This document shows, piece by piece, positions 24,062 to 33,461 of a stretch of DNA of 64,000 nt. The DNA is taken from assembly GCF_036002945.1 (NCBI RefSeq), contig NZ_CP108529.1, positions 6,009,001 through 6,073,000 on the forward strand, read 5' to 3'. The notes beneath the pieces were generated by a model. It saw only the letters and a program-made list of their open reading frames with translations. It searched no databases and was not told the DNA's origin. The position numbers were made by a program, and so were the translations under genes. How positions within the stretch are numbered: position 1 is the first letter of the stretch; the number at the start of each line of letters is the position of its first letter. Source of the DNA: Streptomyces sp. NBC_01224 (lineage in GTDB: Bacteria; Actinomycetota; Actinomycetes; Streptomycetales; Streptomycetaceae).

Positions 24062-26638
24062 TTACGCCGTGGCCGCCGCCGCGTCCGCGGCCTGGGCCTT
24101 CAGCGCGCGCTCCACACCCGAACGCGACTCGGACATCAGACGGCGCAGGGCCGCGTTCGGCTCCGCCGAGGACAGCCAGGCGTCCGTGGTGTCCAGCGTG
24201 GCCTGCGAGACCTGGACGGCCGGGTAGAGGCCGACGGCGACCTGCTGCGCCATCTCGTGGCTGCGCGACTCCCAGACGCCCTTGACCGCTGCGAAGAACT
24301 TCTCCGTGTACGGGGCCAGCAGTTCGCGCTGGTCGGTCTGGACGAAGCCGGCGATGACCGCCTCCTGGAGGGAGTTCGGCAGCTTGTCGGACTCGACGAC
24401 CGAGGCCCACGCCTCCGCCTTCGCCTCCTCGGTGGGGCGGGCCGCGCGGGCGGTCGCCGCGTGGCGCTCGCCCGCCGCCGTCTTGTCGCGCTCGTACTCG
24501 GCGGCGATCTCGTCCTCTTCGAGCAGGCCGGTGGCGGCGAGCCGCTCGACGAACGCCCAGCGCAGCTCCGTGTCGACGGCCAGGCCCTCGACCGTCTCCT
24601 TGCCGTCGAGCAGCGACTGCAGCAGGTCCGTCTGCTGCGGGGTGCGGGCCGTCGCCGCGAAGGCGCGGGCCCAGGCCAGCTGGTGGTCGCTGCCCGGCTC
24701 CGCCGCGCGCAGGTGCGCCAGCGTGGCCTCGGTCCACTGCGTCAGCCCGGCCTCACGCCACTCCGGCGCCGCGTACAGGTCCAGCGCCAGCTTCACCTGA
24801 CGGTGCAGCGATTGGACGACACCGATGTCCGACTCCTTGCCGATGCTGGAGAGCACCAGGGAGAGGTAGTCCCGGGTCGCCAGCTCGCCGTCGCGGGTCA
24901 TGTCCCAGGCGGAGGCCCAGCACAGGGCGCGGGGGAGGGACTCGGTGAAGTCGCCGAGGTGTTCGGTGACGACGCGCAGCGACTCCTCGTCGAGACGGAC
25001 CTTCGCGTACGAGAGGTCGTCGTCGTTCAGCAGGATCACGGCGGGGCGGGCGGTGTCGGCCGGGAACGGCACGGTCGTGCGCGCGCCGTCGACGTCCAGC
25101 TCGATCCGGTTCGTACGGACCAGCTTGCCGGAGTCGTCGTGGTCGTAGCAGCCGATCGCGATGCGGTGCGGCCGCAGCGTCGGCTCGCCCTTCGCGCCGG
25201 CGGGGAGGGCCGGGGCCTCCTGGAGGACCGTGAAGGACGTGACGTGGCCGTTCTCGTCCGTGGCGACCTCAGGGCGCAGGATGTTGATGCCCGCCGTCTC
25301 CAGCCATGCCTTCGACCAGGTCTTCAGGTCCCGGCCGGAGGTCTCCTCCAGCGCGCCCAGCAGGTCGGACAGCCGGGTGTTGCCGAACGCGTGTGCCTTG
25401 AAGTACGCCTGGACGCCCTTGAAGAACTCGTCCATGCCGACGTACGCCACCAACTGCTTCAGGACCGAGGCGCCCTTGGCGTACGTGATCCCGTCGAAGT
25501 TGACCAGCACATCGTCCAGGTCACGGATGTCCGCCATGATCGGGTGCGTGGACGGCAGCTGGTCCTGGCGGTAGGCCCAGGTCTTCTCGGAGTTGGCGAA
25601 CGTGGTCCAGGAGTGCGGCCACTTCGAGCCCTGCGCGTACGCCTGGCAGGCGACCGAGGTGTACGTGGCGAACGACTCGTTCAGCCACAGGTCGTTCCAC
25701 CACTCCATGGTGACGAGGTCGCCGAACCACATGTGCGCCAGCTCGTGCAGGATGGTCTCCGCACGCCGCTCGTACGCCGCGTCCGTCACCTTCGAACGGA
25801 ACACGTACTGGTCGCGGATGGTGACCGCGCCCGCGTTCTCCATCGCACCGGCGTTGAACTCCGGGACGAACAGCTGGTCGTACTTGGCGAACGGGTAGTC
25901 GTAGTCGAACTTCTCCTGGAACCAGTCGAAGCCCTGCCGCGTCACGTCGAAGATCGCGTCCGCGTCGAGGAACTCGGCCAGCGAGGGACGGCAGTAGATG
26001 CCGAGCGGTACGGACTGGCCGTCCCTCTCGTAGCTGCTGTGCACCGAGTGGTACGGGCCGACGATCAGGGCCGTGATGTACGTCGAGATGCGCGGCGTCG
26101 GCTCGAAGGACCAGACGTCGTCCTGCGGCTCGGGCGTCGGCGAGTTCGAGACGACCGTCCAGCCGTGCGGCGCCTTCACCGTGAACCGGAACGTCGCCTT
26201 GAGGTCGGGCTGCTCGAAGCTCGCGAAGACGCGGCGCGCGTCGGGCACCTCGAACTGGGTGTAGAGGTACGCCTGCTGGTCGACCGGGTCGACGAAGCGG
26301 TGCAGGCCCTCACCCGTGTTGGTGTACGAGCAGTCGGCGACGACCTTCAGCTCGTTGGAGCCCGCGACCAGGTGCGGGAGCTTGATGCGCGAGTCGCGGA
26401 ACACGGCCGCGACATCCAGCGCCTTGCCGTTCAGCTCGACCTCGTGCACGGCCGGGGCGACCAGGTCGATGAAGGTCTCCGCACCGGCTTCGGCGGAGTC
26501 GAAGCGCACGGTGGTCACGGACCGGTAGGTGCCGCCCTCCTGCGCTCCGGAGAGGTCGAGATCGATCTCGTACGCGTCCACGGTCAGCAGGCGCGCCCGC
26601 TCCTGTGCCTCTTCGCGGGTCAGATTGGTGCCAGGCAC
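24062..26638 (-). CDS. pepN: Aminopeptidase N, copy 1 (M1 zinc metallopeptidase)
   Basis: Removes N-terminal residues from peptides; cytosolic. 858 residues: N-terminal beta saddle, exopeptidase motif GAMEN at 264-268, and the zinc site HELAH (298-302) with Glu321 completing HEXXH-X18-E. A C-terminal helical ERAP1-like domain follows. GTG 26638 (VPGTNLTREEAQ) has AAGGAG 8 bases upstream and is preferred over the longer frame. A close paralogue lies at 33504-36110 on the same strand. Confidence 0.93.
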   Translation of the reverse strand: MPGTNLTREEAQERARLLTVDAYEIDLDLSGAQEGGTYRSVTTVRFDSAEAGAETFIDLVAPAVHEVELNGKALDVAAVFRDSRIKLPHLVAGSNELKVVADCSYTNTGEGLHRFVDPVDQQAYLYTQFEVPDARRVFASFEQPDLKATFRFTVKAPHGWTVVSNSPTPEPQDDVWSFEPTPRISTYITALIVGPYHSVHSSYERDGQSVPLGIYCRPSLAEFLDADAIFDVTRQGFDWFQEKFDYDYPFAKYDQLFVPEFNAGAMENAGAVTIRDQYVFRSKVTDAAYERRAETILHELAHMWFGDLVTMEWWNDLWLNESFATYTSVACQAYAQGSKWPHSWTTFANSEKTWAYRQDQLPSTHPIMADIRDLDDVLVNFDGITYAKGASVLKQLVAYVGMDEFFKGVQAYFKAHAFGNTRLSDLLGALEETSGRDLKTWSKAWLETAGINILRPEVATDENGHVTSFTVLQEAPALPAGAKGEPTLRPHRIAIGCYDHDDSGKLVRTNRIELDVDGARTTVPFPADTARPAVILLNDDDLSYAKVRLDEESLRVVTEHLGDFTESLPRALCWASAWDMTRDGELATRDYLSLVLSSIGKESDIGVVQSLHRQVKLALDLYAAPEWREAGLTQWTEATLAHLRAAEPGSDHQLAWARAFAATARTPQQTDLLQSLLDGKETVEGLAVDTELRWAFVERLAATGLLEEDEIAAEYERDKTAAGERHAATARAARPTEEAKAEAWASVVESDKLPNSLQEAVIAGFVQTDQRELLAPYTEKFFAAVKGVWESRSHEMAQQVAVGLYPAVQVSQATLDTTDAWLSSAEPNAALRRLMSESRSGVERALKAQAADAAAATA

Positions 26639-26724
26639 GCGGTCATCTCCTTGGTATGTGACGTTTCCGGTCATCCTTCCACGTCGCATGCCCGAGTGGA
26701 GTGGCTATAGGTGTGCCACCGGGG

Positions 26725-26730
26725 TAGCAT
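26725..26730 (+). promoter_or_regulatory. -10 element of a leaderless promoter (antitoxin)
   Basis: TAGCAT, 7 bases, ATG 26738. No ribosome site precedes the start. Confidence 0.55.
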
Positions 26731-26737
26731 CGATGGT

Positions 26738-26962
26738 ATGAAGATCAGTGTGAGCCTGCCGCAGGAGGATGTCGCCTTCGTCGACGAGTACGCCATGAAG
26801 ACCGATGCGGATTCCCGGTCCGCGGTGATCCATGCCGCCATCGAGCTGCTGCGTGCCGCCGGTCTGGAGGCGGAGTACACGGAGGCGTTCGAGGAGTGGG
26901 ACGCGAGCGAGGACGCCGCGCTCTGGGACCGTACCGTCGGAGACGGAATCGCCGATGCGTAG
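26738..26962 (+). CDS. Ribbon-helix-helix antitoxin (MazE type)
   Basis: 74 residues. The N-terminus MKISVSLPQEDVAFVDEYA is a RHH DNA-binding fold, followed by RSAVIHAAIELLRAAG; the acidic C-terminus (EAFEEWDASEDAALWDRTV) would wrap the toxin. It overlaps the toxin gene by 8 bases and should autoregulate the pair. ATG 26738 fits a leaderless transcript better than the upstream in-frame ATG. Confidence 0.88.
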   Translation: MKISVSLPQEDVAFVDEYAMKTDADSRSAVIHAAIELLRAAGLEAEYTEAFEEWDASEDAALWDRTVGDGIADA

Positions 26963-27302
26963 AGGCGACATCCACCTGGTCGATCTGGAGCCGGCCAGGG
27001 GCAGCGAGGCCAACAAGGTCAGGCCTGCCGTGATCGTCTCCAACAACGCCGCCAACCAGTCGGTCGAGCTCAACGGCAGAGGCGTGATCACCGTGGTGCC
27101 TCTGACGTCGAACACCGCACGTGTTCTCACGTTCCAGGTCCTTCTCAGGGCCGACGAGAGCCGTCTGCCGAAGGACTCGAAGGTCCAGTGCGAGCAGGTC
27201 CGGGCGGTCGCCCCGGACCGTGTCCTGAAGCGGATCGGTACCGTCCCCCGCCGGCGCATGGCCGAGATCGACGCCGCCCTGCGACGGCATCTCGCCCTCT
27301 GA
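26955..27302 (+). CDS. MazF/PemK-family endoribonuclease toxin
   Basis: 115 residues, the standard size. MazF landmarks: RGDIHLVDLEPARGSEANK (first strand and active-site Arg region), VRPAVIVSNN, VITVVPLTSNT, and C-terminal IGTVPRRRMAEIDAAL. Predicted sequence-specific mRNA interferase; held inactive by the overlapping antitoxin product. Confidence 0.9.
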   Translation: MRRGDIHLVDLEPARGSEANKVRPAVIVSNNAANQSVELNGRGVITVVPLTSNTARVLTFQVLLRADESRLPKDSKVQCEQVRAVAPDRVLKRIGTVPRRRMAEIDAALRRHLAL

Positions 27303-27319
27303 CGGACACGAGCGCATAC

Positions 27320-27358
27320 GAAAGGGCGGCCACCGAGCACCGGTGGCCGCCCTTTCGC
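27320..27358. terminator. Bidirectional terminator mazF / asd
   Basis: A 17-bp perfect stem (CGAAAGGGCGGCCACCG and its complement) around a 5-base loop, between the convergent toxin and asd genes. Confidence 0.85.
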
Positions 27359-27368
27359 GCGCGAGGCG

Positions 27369-28397
27369 TCAGCCGTTCAGCTCCGCCGCCACCAGCTCCG
27401 CGATCTGTACCGCGTTCAGCGCCGCGCCCTTGCGCAGGTTGTCGTTGGAGACGAAGAGCGCGAGGCCGTTGTCCACGGTCTCGTCGACCCGGATCCGGCC
27501 GACGAACGAGGCGTCCTTGCCGGCCGCCTGCAGCGGGGTGGGGATCTCGGAGATCTCGACTCCCGGGGCGTCCTTCAGCAGCTCGTATGCGCGCTCGACG
27601 CTGATCGGACGGGCGAAACGTGCGTTGACCTGGAGCGAGTGGCCGGAGAAGACCGGCACCCGGACGCAGGTGCCGGACACCTTCAGCTCCGGGATCTCCA
27701 GGATCTTGCGGGACTCGTTGCGGAGCTTCTGCTCCTCGTCGGTCTCGAAGGAGCCGTCGTCGACGATCGACCCGGCCAGCGGCAGCACGTTGAAGGCGAT
27801 CGGACGCTTGTAGACACCCGGCTCGGGGAAGTCGACGGCCCCGCCGTCGTGGGTGAGCTTGTCGGCGTCGGCGACGACCTTGGACGCCTGGCCGTGCAGC
27901 TCGGCGACACCGGCCATGCCGGAGCCGGACACCGCCTGGTAGGTGGCGACGGTCAGCGTCTGGAGGCCGGCCTCGTCGTGCAACGGGCGCAGCACGGGCA
28001 TGGCGGCCATCGTGGTGCAGTTCGGGTTGGCGATGATGCCCTTGGGCCGGTTCGCGATCGCGTGCGCGTTGACCTCGGAGACGACCAGCGGGACCTCGGG
28101 GTCCTTGCGCCAGGCGGAGGAGTTGTCGATCACGACGGCGCCCTGCGAGGCGACCTTCTCGGCGAGCGCCTTCGACGTCGCGCCACCGGCCGAGAACAGC
28201 ACGATGTCCAGCCCGGAGTAATCGGCCGTCGAGGCGTCCTCGACGGTGATCTCCCGGCCCTCCCACTCGATGGTGGAGCCCGCGGAGCGCGCGGAGGCGA
28301 ACAGCCGCAGCTCGTCGGCCGGGAACTTCCGCTCGGCCAGGATCCTGCGCATGACTGTGCCGACCTGACCGGTGGCGCCGACGATTCCGACCTTCAC
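27369..28397 (-). CDS. asd: Aspartate-semialdehyde dehydrogenase
   Basis: NADPH-dependent conversion of aspartyl phosphate to aspartate semialdehyde (lysine, threonine, methionine, diaminopimelate). 342 residues from GTG 28397 (GAAGGAG upstream). N-terminal Rossmann loop VGIVGATGQVG, catalytic Cys127 in NPNCTTMAA, and a basic/His block in the C-terminal half. No aspartokinase neighbours it, so this is probably a second, stand-alone copy rather than the ask-asd operon copy (inference). Confidence 0.93.
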   Translation of the reverse strand: MKVGIVGATGQVGTVMRRILAERKFPADELRLFASARSAGSTIEWEGREITVEDASTADYSGLDIVLFSAGGATSKALAEKVASQGAVVIDNSSAWRKDPEVPLVVSEVNAHAIANRPKGIIANPNCTTMAAMPVLRPLHDEAGLQTLTVATYQAVSGSGMAGVAELHGQASKVVADADKLTHDGGAVDFPEPGVYKRPIAFNVLPLAGSIVDDGSFETDEEQKLRNESRKILEIPELKVSGTCVRVPVFSGHSLQVNARFARPISVERAYELLKDAPGVEISEIPTPLQAAGKDASFVGRIRVDETVDNGLALFVSNDNLRKGAALNAVQIAELVAAELNG

Positions 28398-28521
28398 AGG
28401 GACTCCTTCAAACGTACGAACTGGCACGGTTGCCGCTCCATGATGCGTATGTGAACGGCTTCCTTGTCCAATCCATTGTCCGCGCTGCGGACACCCTCCG
28501 CCCGGCCGGGCGGGCAGAGCA

Positions 28522-28555
28522 GTGGGGCGGGAGCTCCTCTGAGCACCCGCCCCAC
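28522..28555. terminator. Terminator hairpin near the subtilase gene
   Basis: GTGGGGCGGG ... CCCGCCCCAC with an inner GCTC/GAGC stem; 52 bases beyond the protease stop. A separate 18-bp palindrome (CGGTGACCGCGGTCACCG, 28571-28588) lies nearer the stop. Confidence 0.65.
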
Positions 28556-28606
28556 GTCGTACGGATCACACGGTGACCGCGGTCACCGCGCAGATCACGG
28601 GCTCCG

Positions 28607-31600
28607 CTACGGCGTGACCTTCTCGATCACGACGCTGCCGGTGCCCGCCGCGGTCCCGTGGCTGTTCACCAGGTGGACCTCGCCGAAGAACTGCCGGCCC
28701 TCGGGGGCCGCCCCGGCGACCGAGACTTCGGCACCGATCTGGGCGGAGGCGCCGTTGGCCAGGTTCACGGCCTTCGACTCGTCGACCTTGATCGTGCCGA
28801 GCGACGGCGCGTAGTACACATCGCGGTAGTCGTACGTGGTGGTCCCGGCCGGAACGCTGTAGCCGTCGATCACGACGGTGTACGTACCGGCGGCCGGCTT
28901 CACCAGGCTGACCGACTCCTCGGAGCCGGCCGTGGTGGACTTGCCGACCTGGGTGTTGCCCCGGTAGACGTACAGGTCGAGGTCGGCGTTGGCGTCCGAC
29001 GTACCGCCGATGGCGACGTCCAGCTTCTCGACGCCCTCACCGATGGTGACCTCGAACTCCTGCTCGTCGCCCGTCTTGATCGACGGCTTGGCGACCTTGG
29101 CCGAGCCCAGCGAGCCGCCCTTGAGGGTGCCCTCCAGGTCGCCCGCGTTGTTGGTGGCCTTCCAGCTCACCGGGGCGGGCGTGCCGATCTTCGCCTCGGC
29201 GATGGTCTGCACCGCCGGGTCGAAGGTCGCGCCGAGCAGCGAGACGTCCAGCTTGTACGGGTTGTCCAGCAGCGGCGACGTGCGCCGTGCCTCGACCTCG
29301 ATCTCCCAGACGCCCGGCTGCGGGTCCTTGTAGGAGCGCACGTCGGGGCGGCAGGTGTTGGTCGGGTTCTCGTAGTTCGGGTAGCAGAAGATCGTGGAGC
29401 TGTTCTCCATCTGCACGCCGTACGGGTGGATCGAGATGAAGCGGGTCTGGCTGCCCGAGCGCAGCGCGCTCATCGAGACCTCAAGGGTCTTGGCGCCCTC
29501 CGGAACGGTCAGGAAGTACGACGTGGTGCTGTTGCGCTGCACCGAGCCGGACGCCTTGAACGCGTAGGCGGGCTTCACGAGCGGCGTGGAGACGACCACC
29601 GTGGTCAGGATCTGCTGGTCCACGCCGACGGTCTTGCTGTCGTCCACCTGCAGGATCGCGCTGTGCACTCCCGCGCTGCCCGGCTTCGCCTCGACCTTGA
29701 CGGTGACGGGCTTGCCCAGCGGCAGGGAGACCGTGCCCGGACCGGTCAGCTTGAACGTGCCGTCGTTGTTCTTCCACGACAGCTGGTGCTTGACGGCCTT
29801 GTCCGGACCCGTGGTGCGGGTGATCGTGACGTCGTACGACTTCTTCTGGCCGGCCTTCAGGCCGCCCTCGCGGTCGTACAGGCCGGTACCGAAGCCGGGG
29901 GTCTTCAGCGCGAAGTCGATCGCGGTGTCGACCGGGGCCTTCACCGAGTACTCGTGCGCCGGGGCGCCCTGCTTCTCGATCTGCTTCCAGGCACCGACGA
30001 TGTCGATCAGACCGGAGCCCTGGGCGTGCGCCGGCACACCCTTGATGTGGGTGGCGGTGCTGGTCAGCGCCGTACGCAGATCGGCCGGCGGCAGCTCGAT
30101 GTGCTTCTGCTTCGCGGCCGACAGCAGCAGCGCGGTCGCACCGGCGGCCTGCGGCGAGGCCATCGAGGTGCCCTGCAGCATGGAGTAGCCCGCCGGCAGG
30201 CTGTAGCCCGCCTCCTTGACCGGGCCGCCGGGCAGCCAGGTCTGGGTGGTGTTGATGGACGCACCCGGGGCCGTCAGGATCGGCGCGAAGCCGCCGTCCT
30301 CACGCGGACCGCGCGAGGAGAAGGGCAGCATGTCGTACTTCTTGGTGACGTTCGAGCCGTAGTTGGCGGCCCACGTCTCCTTGGAGATGGACGCACCGAC
30401 GGAGATGACGTGGTCGGCGAGACCGGGGTCACCGATGGTGTTCACACCCGGGCCGTCGTTGCCGGCCGAGATGACCAGCTGGACGCCGTAGATGTCGATG
30501 AGCCGCTTGTAGAGCTCCGCGCGGGCGTTGTTGCCGTCGTTGAGTGGCGGCAGGCCACCGATCGACATGTTGACGACATCGACACCGCGGTTCACGACGA
30601 GGTCGATCATGCCCTCGGTGAGCGCGATGTTGGTGCAGCCGCCCGACCAGGTGCAGGCACGCGAGGAGACGATCTTCGCGCCGGGCGCGGCACCGTTCAT
30701 CTCGCCGCCGAACAGGCCGTTCGCGGAGGTGATGCCCGCGACGTGGGTGCCGTGCTCGGACTCGATGACACCGATGTTGACGTAGTCGGCCTTGTCGCCG
30801 GCTGCGTTGTACACGACGTTCTTGCGGGTCTCGACGACGAACGGGATGCGCTCGACGACATCGGTCGCCGGGTTGTCCGTGCCGAAGTAGCCGACCTGGT
30901 GGCCGTCCTTGTACGGCTTCATGACGGCGTCGTTCGTGAAATCGGCGTCGTTGTTCAGGTCGACGCGGGTGGTGCCGGTGACCGGGTCGTAGAGCACGGC
31001 CCAGACGTCGGTGGTGTCACCGTCGCGGTTCAGGTCTCCGGCCATGTCGCCGCCCTTGGTGGCGGCCTCGGAGAAGAGCTGGATCTTGTACGAGCCGGCC
31101 GGCGCCGAGTAGGTGCGGCCCCCGATGGTGAAGGTCGGGCCGGTCACCGAGGCCGTCATCCGCAGCCAGGTGCCGTCGCCGTCGCTGACCGGGTCGGTGG
31201 CCGTCACCCAGTCGACGATCTTGCGCTCGCCGGTGGTGGTCTTCTGGAGCGCCGGGTGACCGAGGTCCACACCCGAGTCCAGGATGCCGATGGTCACGCC
31301 CCGGCCGTCGGCCTTCGGGTGCTGCTTGACGAAGTCGACCGCGCCCGTCTCGAAGGACGGGTTGTACGGGTTCTTCGCCGGCGTCTTCTTGCCGGGCGCC
31401 GGGTAGGTGCCCGTGGACTTCGTCGTCGCTCCGGCGACCCGGTCGGCCGTGGGCGTCGGGTCGTCCAGCTTGATCTCCTGCTTGAGATCGATGCCGTGGA
31501 CGGACGACAGCTTGGAGGCCGCCTTGATGGTCGCCTCGGCGGACGCGGTGGGCACGGTGGCCCTTACGTAGCCGAGCTTGTCGTACGCACGTCCCAGCAC

Positions 31601-31900
31601 GGACCCCTTGACGGCATCCAGTTGCTTGGTGACCTGCTCGGTCGCACCGGGAGCGGTGGCGACCATCATTGTGATGTTCTTCTCGCCCTTGGCCTTGGCC
31701 TTGGCCAGAATATCGGCGTCGGCCGTGCCGAGCTTGTCGGCCGTGGCGCTCTTGGCGGCGGACTTGACGGGGGCGGGGTCGTCGGCGGCGAAGACCGGGG
31801 CGGCGCCGGTGGCGGCCAGCGCGGCCACCAGGCCGGCGGCAGCCGCGACTCGGGCCGCGCGTCTCGCCCCGGGTATGGAACTGGGGGACTCGGTGGTCAT
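28607..31900 (-). CDS. Secreted subtilase (S8 peptidase) with PPC-like C-terminus
   Basis: 1097 residues: signal peptide (cleavage near VFAADD), an I9-like propeptide (NITMMVATAPGATEQVTKQL), then the catalytic domain with Asp208 (ILDSGVD), His383 (HGTHVAG) and Ser579 (GTSMASP). Asp and His are 175 residues apart, against a few tens in simple subtilisins, so there is a large insert containing a Ca-like loop (GDLNRDGDTTD). The C-terminal half is beta-rich, with a prepeptidase-like domain (DLDLYVYRG). ATG 31900 has AGGGA 6 bases upstream; an ATG two codons earlier is too close to that site. Confidence 0.92.
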   Translation of the reverse strand: MTTESPSSIPGARRAARVAAAAGLVAALAATGAAPVFAADDPAPVKSAAKSATADKLGTADADILAKAKAKGEKNITMMVATAPGATEQVTKQLDAVKGSVLGRAYDKLGYVRATVPTASAEATIKAASKLSSVHGIDLKQEIKLDDPTPTADRVAGATTKSTGTYPAPGKKTPAKNPYNPSFETGAVDFVKQHPKADGRGVTIGILDSGVDLGHPALQKTTTGERKIVDWVTATDPVSDGDGTWLRMTASVTGPTFTIGGRTYSAPAGSYKIQLFSEAATKGGDMAGDLNRDGDTTDVWAVLYDPVTGTTRVDLNNDADFTNDAVMKPYKDGHQVGYFGTDNPATDVVERIPFVVETRKNVVYNAAGDKADYVNIGVIESEHGTHVAGITSANGLFGGEMNGAAPGAKIVSSRACTWSGGCTNIALTEGMIDLVVNRGVDVVNMSIGGLPPLNDGNNARAELYKRLIDIYGVQLVISAGNDGPGVNTIGDPGLADHVISVGASISKETWAANYGSNVTKKYDMLPFSSRGPREDGGFAPILTAPGASINTTQTWLPGGPVKEAGYSLPAGYSMLQGTSMASPQAAGATALLLSAAKQKHIELPPADLRTALTSTATHIKGVPAHAQGSGLIDIVGAWKQIEKQGAPAHEYSVKAPVDTAIDFALKTPGFGTGLYDREGGLKAGQKKSYDVTITRTTGPDKAVKHQLSWKNNDGTFKLTGPGTVSLPLGKPVTVKVEAKPGSAGVHSAILQVDDSKTVGVDQQILTTVVVSTPLVKPAYAFKASGSVQRNSTTSYFLTVPEGAKTLEVSMSALRSGSQTRFISIHPYGVQMENSSTIFCYPNYENPTNTCRPDVRSYKDPQPGVWEIEVEARRTSPLLDNPYKLDVSLLGATFDPAVQTIAEAKIGTPAPVSWKATNNAGDLEGTLKGGSLGSAKVAKPSIKTGDEQEFEVTIGEGVEKLDVAIGGTSDANADLDLYVYRGNTQVGKSTTAGSEESVSLVKPAAGTYTVVIDGYSVPAGTTTYDYRDVYYAPSLGTIKVDESKAVNLANGASAQIGAEVSVAGAAPEGRQFFGEVHLVNSHGTAAGTGSVVIEKVTP

Positions 31901-31926
31901 CAGCATCCCTGAAGTGAAAGAGAGAG

Positions 31927-31945
31927 TCCGGAATTCGGTACCGGA
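31927..31945. promoter_or_regulatory. Inverted repeat in the subtilase leader
   Basis: TCCGG-N9-CCGGA centred about 35 bases upstream of the protease start; candidate repressor site. Short arms, so chance occurrence is possible. Confidence 0.3.
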
Positions 31946-32085
31946 TGACCGCTCACCCTTTCGTAAATGACAGGGGTTTGTGGAGAGTTGCAGGGGGCGA
32001 GATGTGGACATGGCGGGCTTCCGCCAGTGGTGCTGATGCGCCATCAGGGGCGAAACGGTGAATAAGTGGCCGCTGTGGCCCGTCC

Positions 32086-33156
32086 TCAACGAGGCAGGAT
32101 CATCACATACGCGGCCGGTTCACGGTCGGCCGCCGCCATCAGCGCCGTACGCACCACGACCGCCTGCTGCTCCCGCGCCTCGCGGAGCTTCTTCGGCGAG
32201 AGGTGGACGACGGTGACGCCGAGCCGCTCCAGGTGTTCCCGCTTGGCGGCGTACGCGGACCACTGCGCGTCGTGATCCTCCTGGCGCCGGTCGTCGTCGA
32301 GCCTGCTGTGCCGTGGCGCCCTGGTGTCGAGCACCACGGCGACCGCCTCCTCGAGCCAGTAGGCGTCCACTCCGCCCAGATGCGGGCCGCCGGGCAGCCG
32401 CAGGTCCACGTTCCAGAGCGGCTCCGGCAGGCCGTACATCCGCACCATGTCGTACAGTCGGCCCTCCGCCAGTGCCCGGCCCTCGGCGAGCAACGAGTCG
32501 ACGGCGTTCACCACATGGGGGCGGTCCAGCAGTCCGGCCCGGCTCAACTCGCGTACGACAGCGGCCGGCTCGCAGTGCCCGCCGCGGACCGCCTCGGTGA
32601 GCAGACGTCGTACGGCCGGGGCGTCCCCGAGCCCGGCGACCGCGTCGGCAAGCGCCCACTCCACCGGGGCCACGGGCAAGCCGTGCACCTGCTCGGGGCG
32701 GGGCGGCTCGGAGGCCCGCACCAGATGTACGTACCGGACCGAGCGCAGTCGCCGGATGCGCGGCACCAGTACATCGATCCGGTCCGACGACGCGGGCGGC
32801 GGCGCGGCCGCGAAGCCGTACAGGGCGAGCGCGGCAAGCCCCGTGACCATGGCCTCGCCGTACTCGGGCTCCGTGTCCGGCCCGGGCTGCGCGGGTACGC
32901 CCCGGCGGCCGGAGGCCGGTGGCCGACCCGCGTACAGCAGGGCGGAACGCAGCCGTTCCTCGCCGGTGGGCGGTCCCGGGTGCAGGACGTACACGCCGGG
33001 CAGCGGCTGCTGCCACGGCCCACCGGTCCTGCACCGTGCGGCGACCTCCGCGGCGGACACGCCGTGCGCCCTCAACTGTGCTGCGGACAGCACGCGTTGA
33101 CGGGCGTCACCGGCGACGGGGAGGTGACAGGGGGAGAGCGGGGAGTTCTGGGTCAT
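32086..33156 (-). CDS. AbiEi/DUF559-like protein
   Basis: 356 residues. The N-terminus looks like an AbiEi-type winged helix (RVLSAAQLRAHGVSAAEVAARCRTG, then PLPGVYVLHPG). The C-terminus resembles a restriction-endonuclease-like fold (GGVDAYWLEEAVAVVLDTRAP, ERLGVTVVHLSPKKL), as in many stand-alone actinobacterial proteins related to DUF559. No AbiEii nucleotidyltransferase toxin is adjacent. The start is uncertain: ATG 33156 has GGAG too close, and an upstream GTG (33177) is possible. Confidence 0.65.
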   Translation of the reverse strand: MTQNSPLSPCHLPVAGDARQRVLSAAQLRAHGVSAAEVAARCRTGGPWQQPLPGVYVLHPGPPTGEERLRSALLYAGRPPASGRRGVPAQPGPDTEPEYGEAMVTGLAALALYGFAAAPPPASSDRIDVLVPRIRRLRSVRYVHLVRASEPPRPEQVHGLPVAPVEWALADAVAGLGDAPAVRRLLTEAVRGGHCEPAAVVRELSRAGLLDRPHVVNAVDSLLAEGRALAEGRLYDMVRMYGLPEPLWNVDLRLPGGPHLGGVDAYWLEEAVAVVLDTRAPRHSRLDDDRRQEDHDAQWSAYAAKREHLERLGVTVVHLSPKKLREAREQQAVVVRTALMAAADREPAAYVMILPR

Positions 33157-33362
33157 GCTCCGGGGTATCCCGCACACGGCCCTGCCGCTAACCCCTGTTA
33201 CACGCCCGTCGACAATTCAGGACAACGTCGCCCTGAAGTGCGCATGTTCGACAACCGAAAAGGCCTGGCCCGCCGCCGGGGATCGCACGCCCGCCTCCAG
33301 TACGGGCGGTGCGATCGGCACCGCGACCGTCAGGTTGTCGACGGCGGCGCCGGCGGCCCCTT

Positions 33363-33386
33363 CAAGCCTGTCCGGCGCTTGAGGAC
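33363..33386 (+). repeat. Short interspersed repeat, copy 1
   Basis: CAAGCCTGTCCGGCGCTTGA-GGAC. It matches copy 2 at 22 of 24 positions. I recall this motif as recurrent in Streptomyces intergenic DNA; that statement is from memory. Confidence 0.7.
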
Positions 33387-33430
33387 GGAACCGTTGCCGG
33401 GTTGCCGGGTGCCCCGACGAGCCCCCCACC

Positions 33431-33461
33431 CCGGACGGGCCAGAGAAGCAAGCCCGTCCGG
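33431..33461. terminator. Hairpin after the second aminopeptidase gene
   Basis: CCGGACGGGC and GCCCGTCCGG, perfect 10-bp arms with an 11-base loop, about 40 bases beyond the stop. The right arm is part of repeat copy 2, so the repeat doubles as half of a terminator. Confidence 0.55.

Noticed and set aside
28658..31912. Very long plus-strand open frame (1084 codons) opposite the subtilase gene
   Set aside because: Composition is Arg/Gly/Val-rich with no family motif; the minus-strand protein has signal peptide, catalytic triad and proper bias. It is an antisense shadow of GC-rich coding DNA.
32086..33156. Complete AbiE toxin-antitoxin system
   Set aside because: Only an AbiEi-like protein is present; no AbiEii nucleotidyltransferase gene lies on either side.
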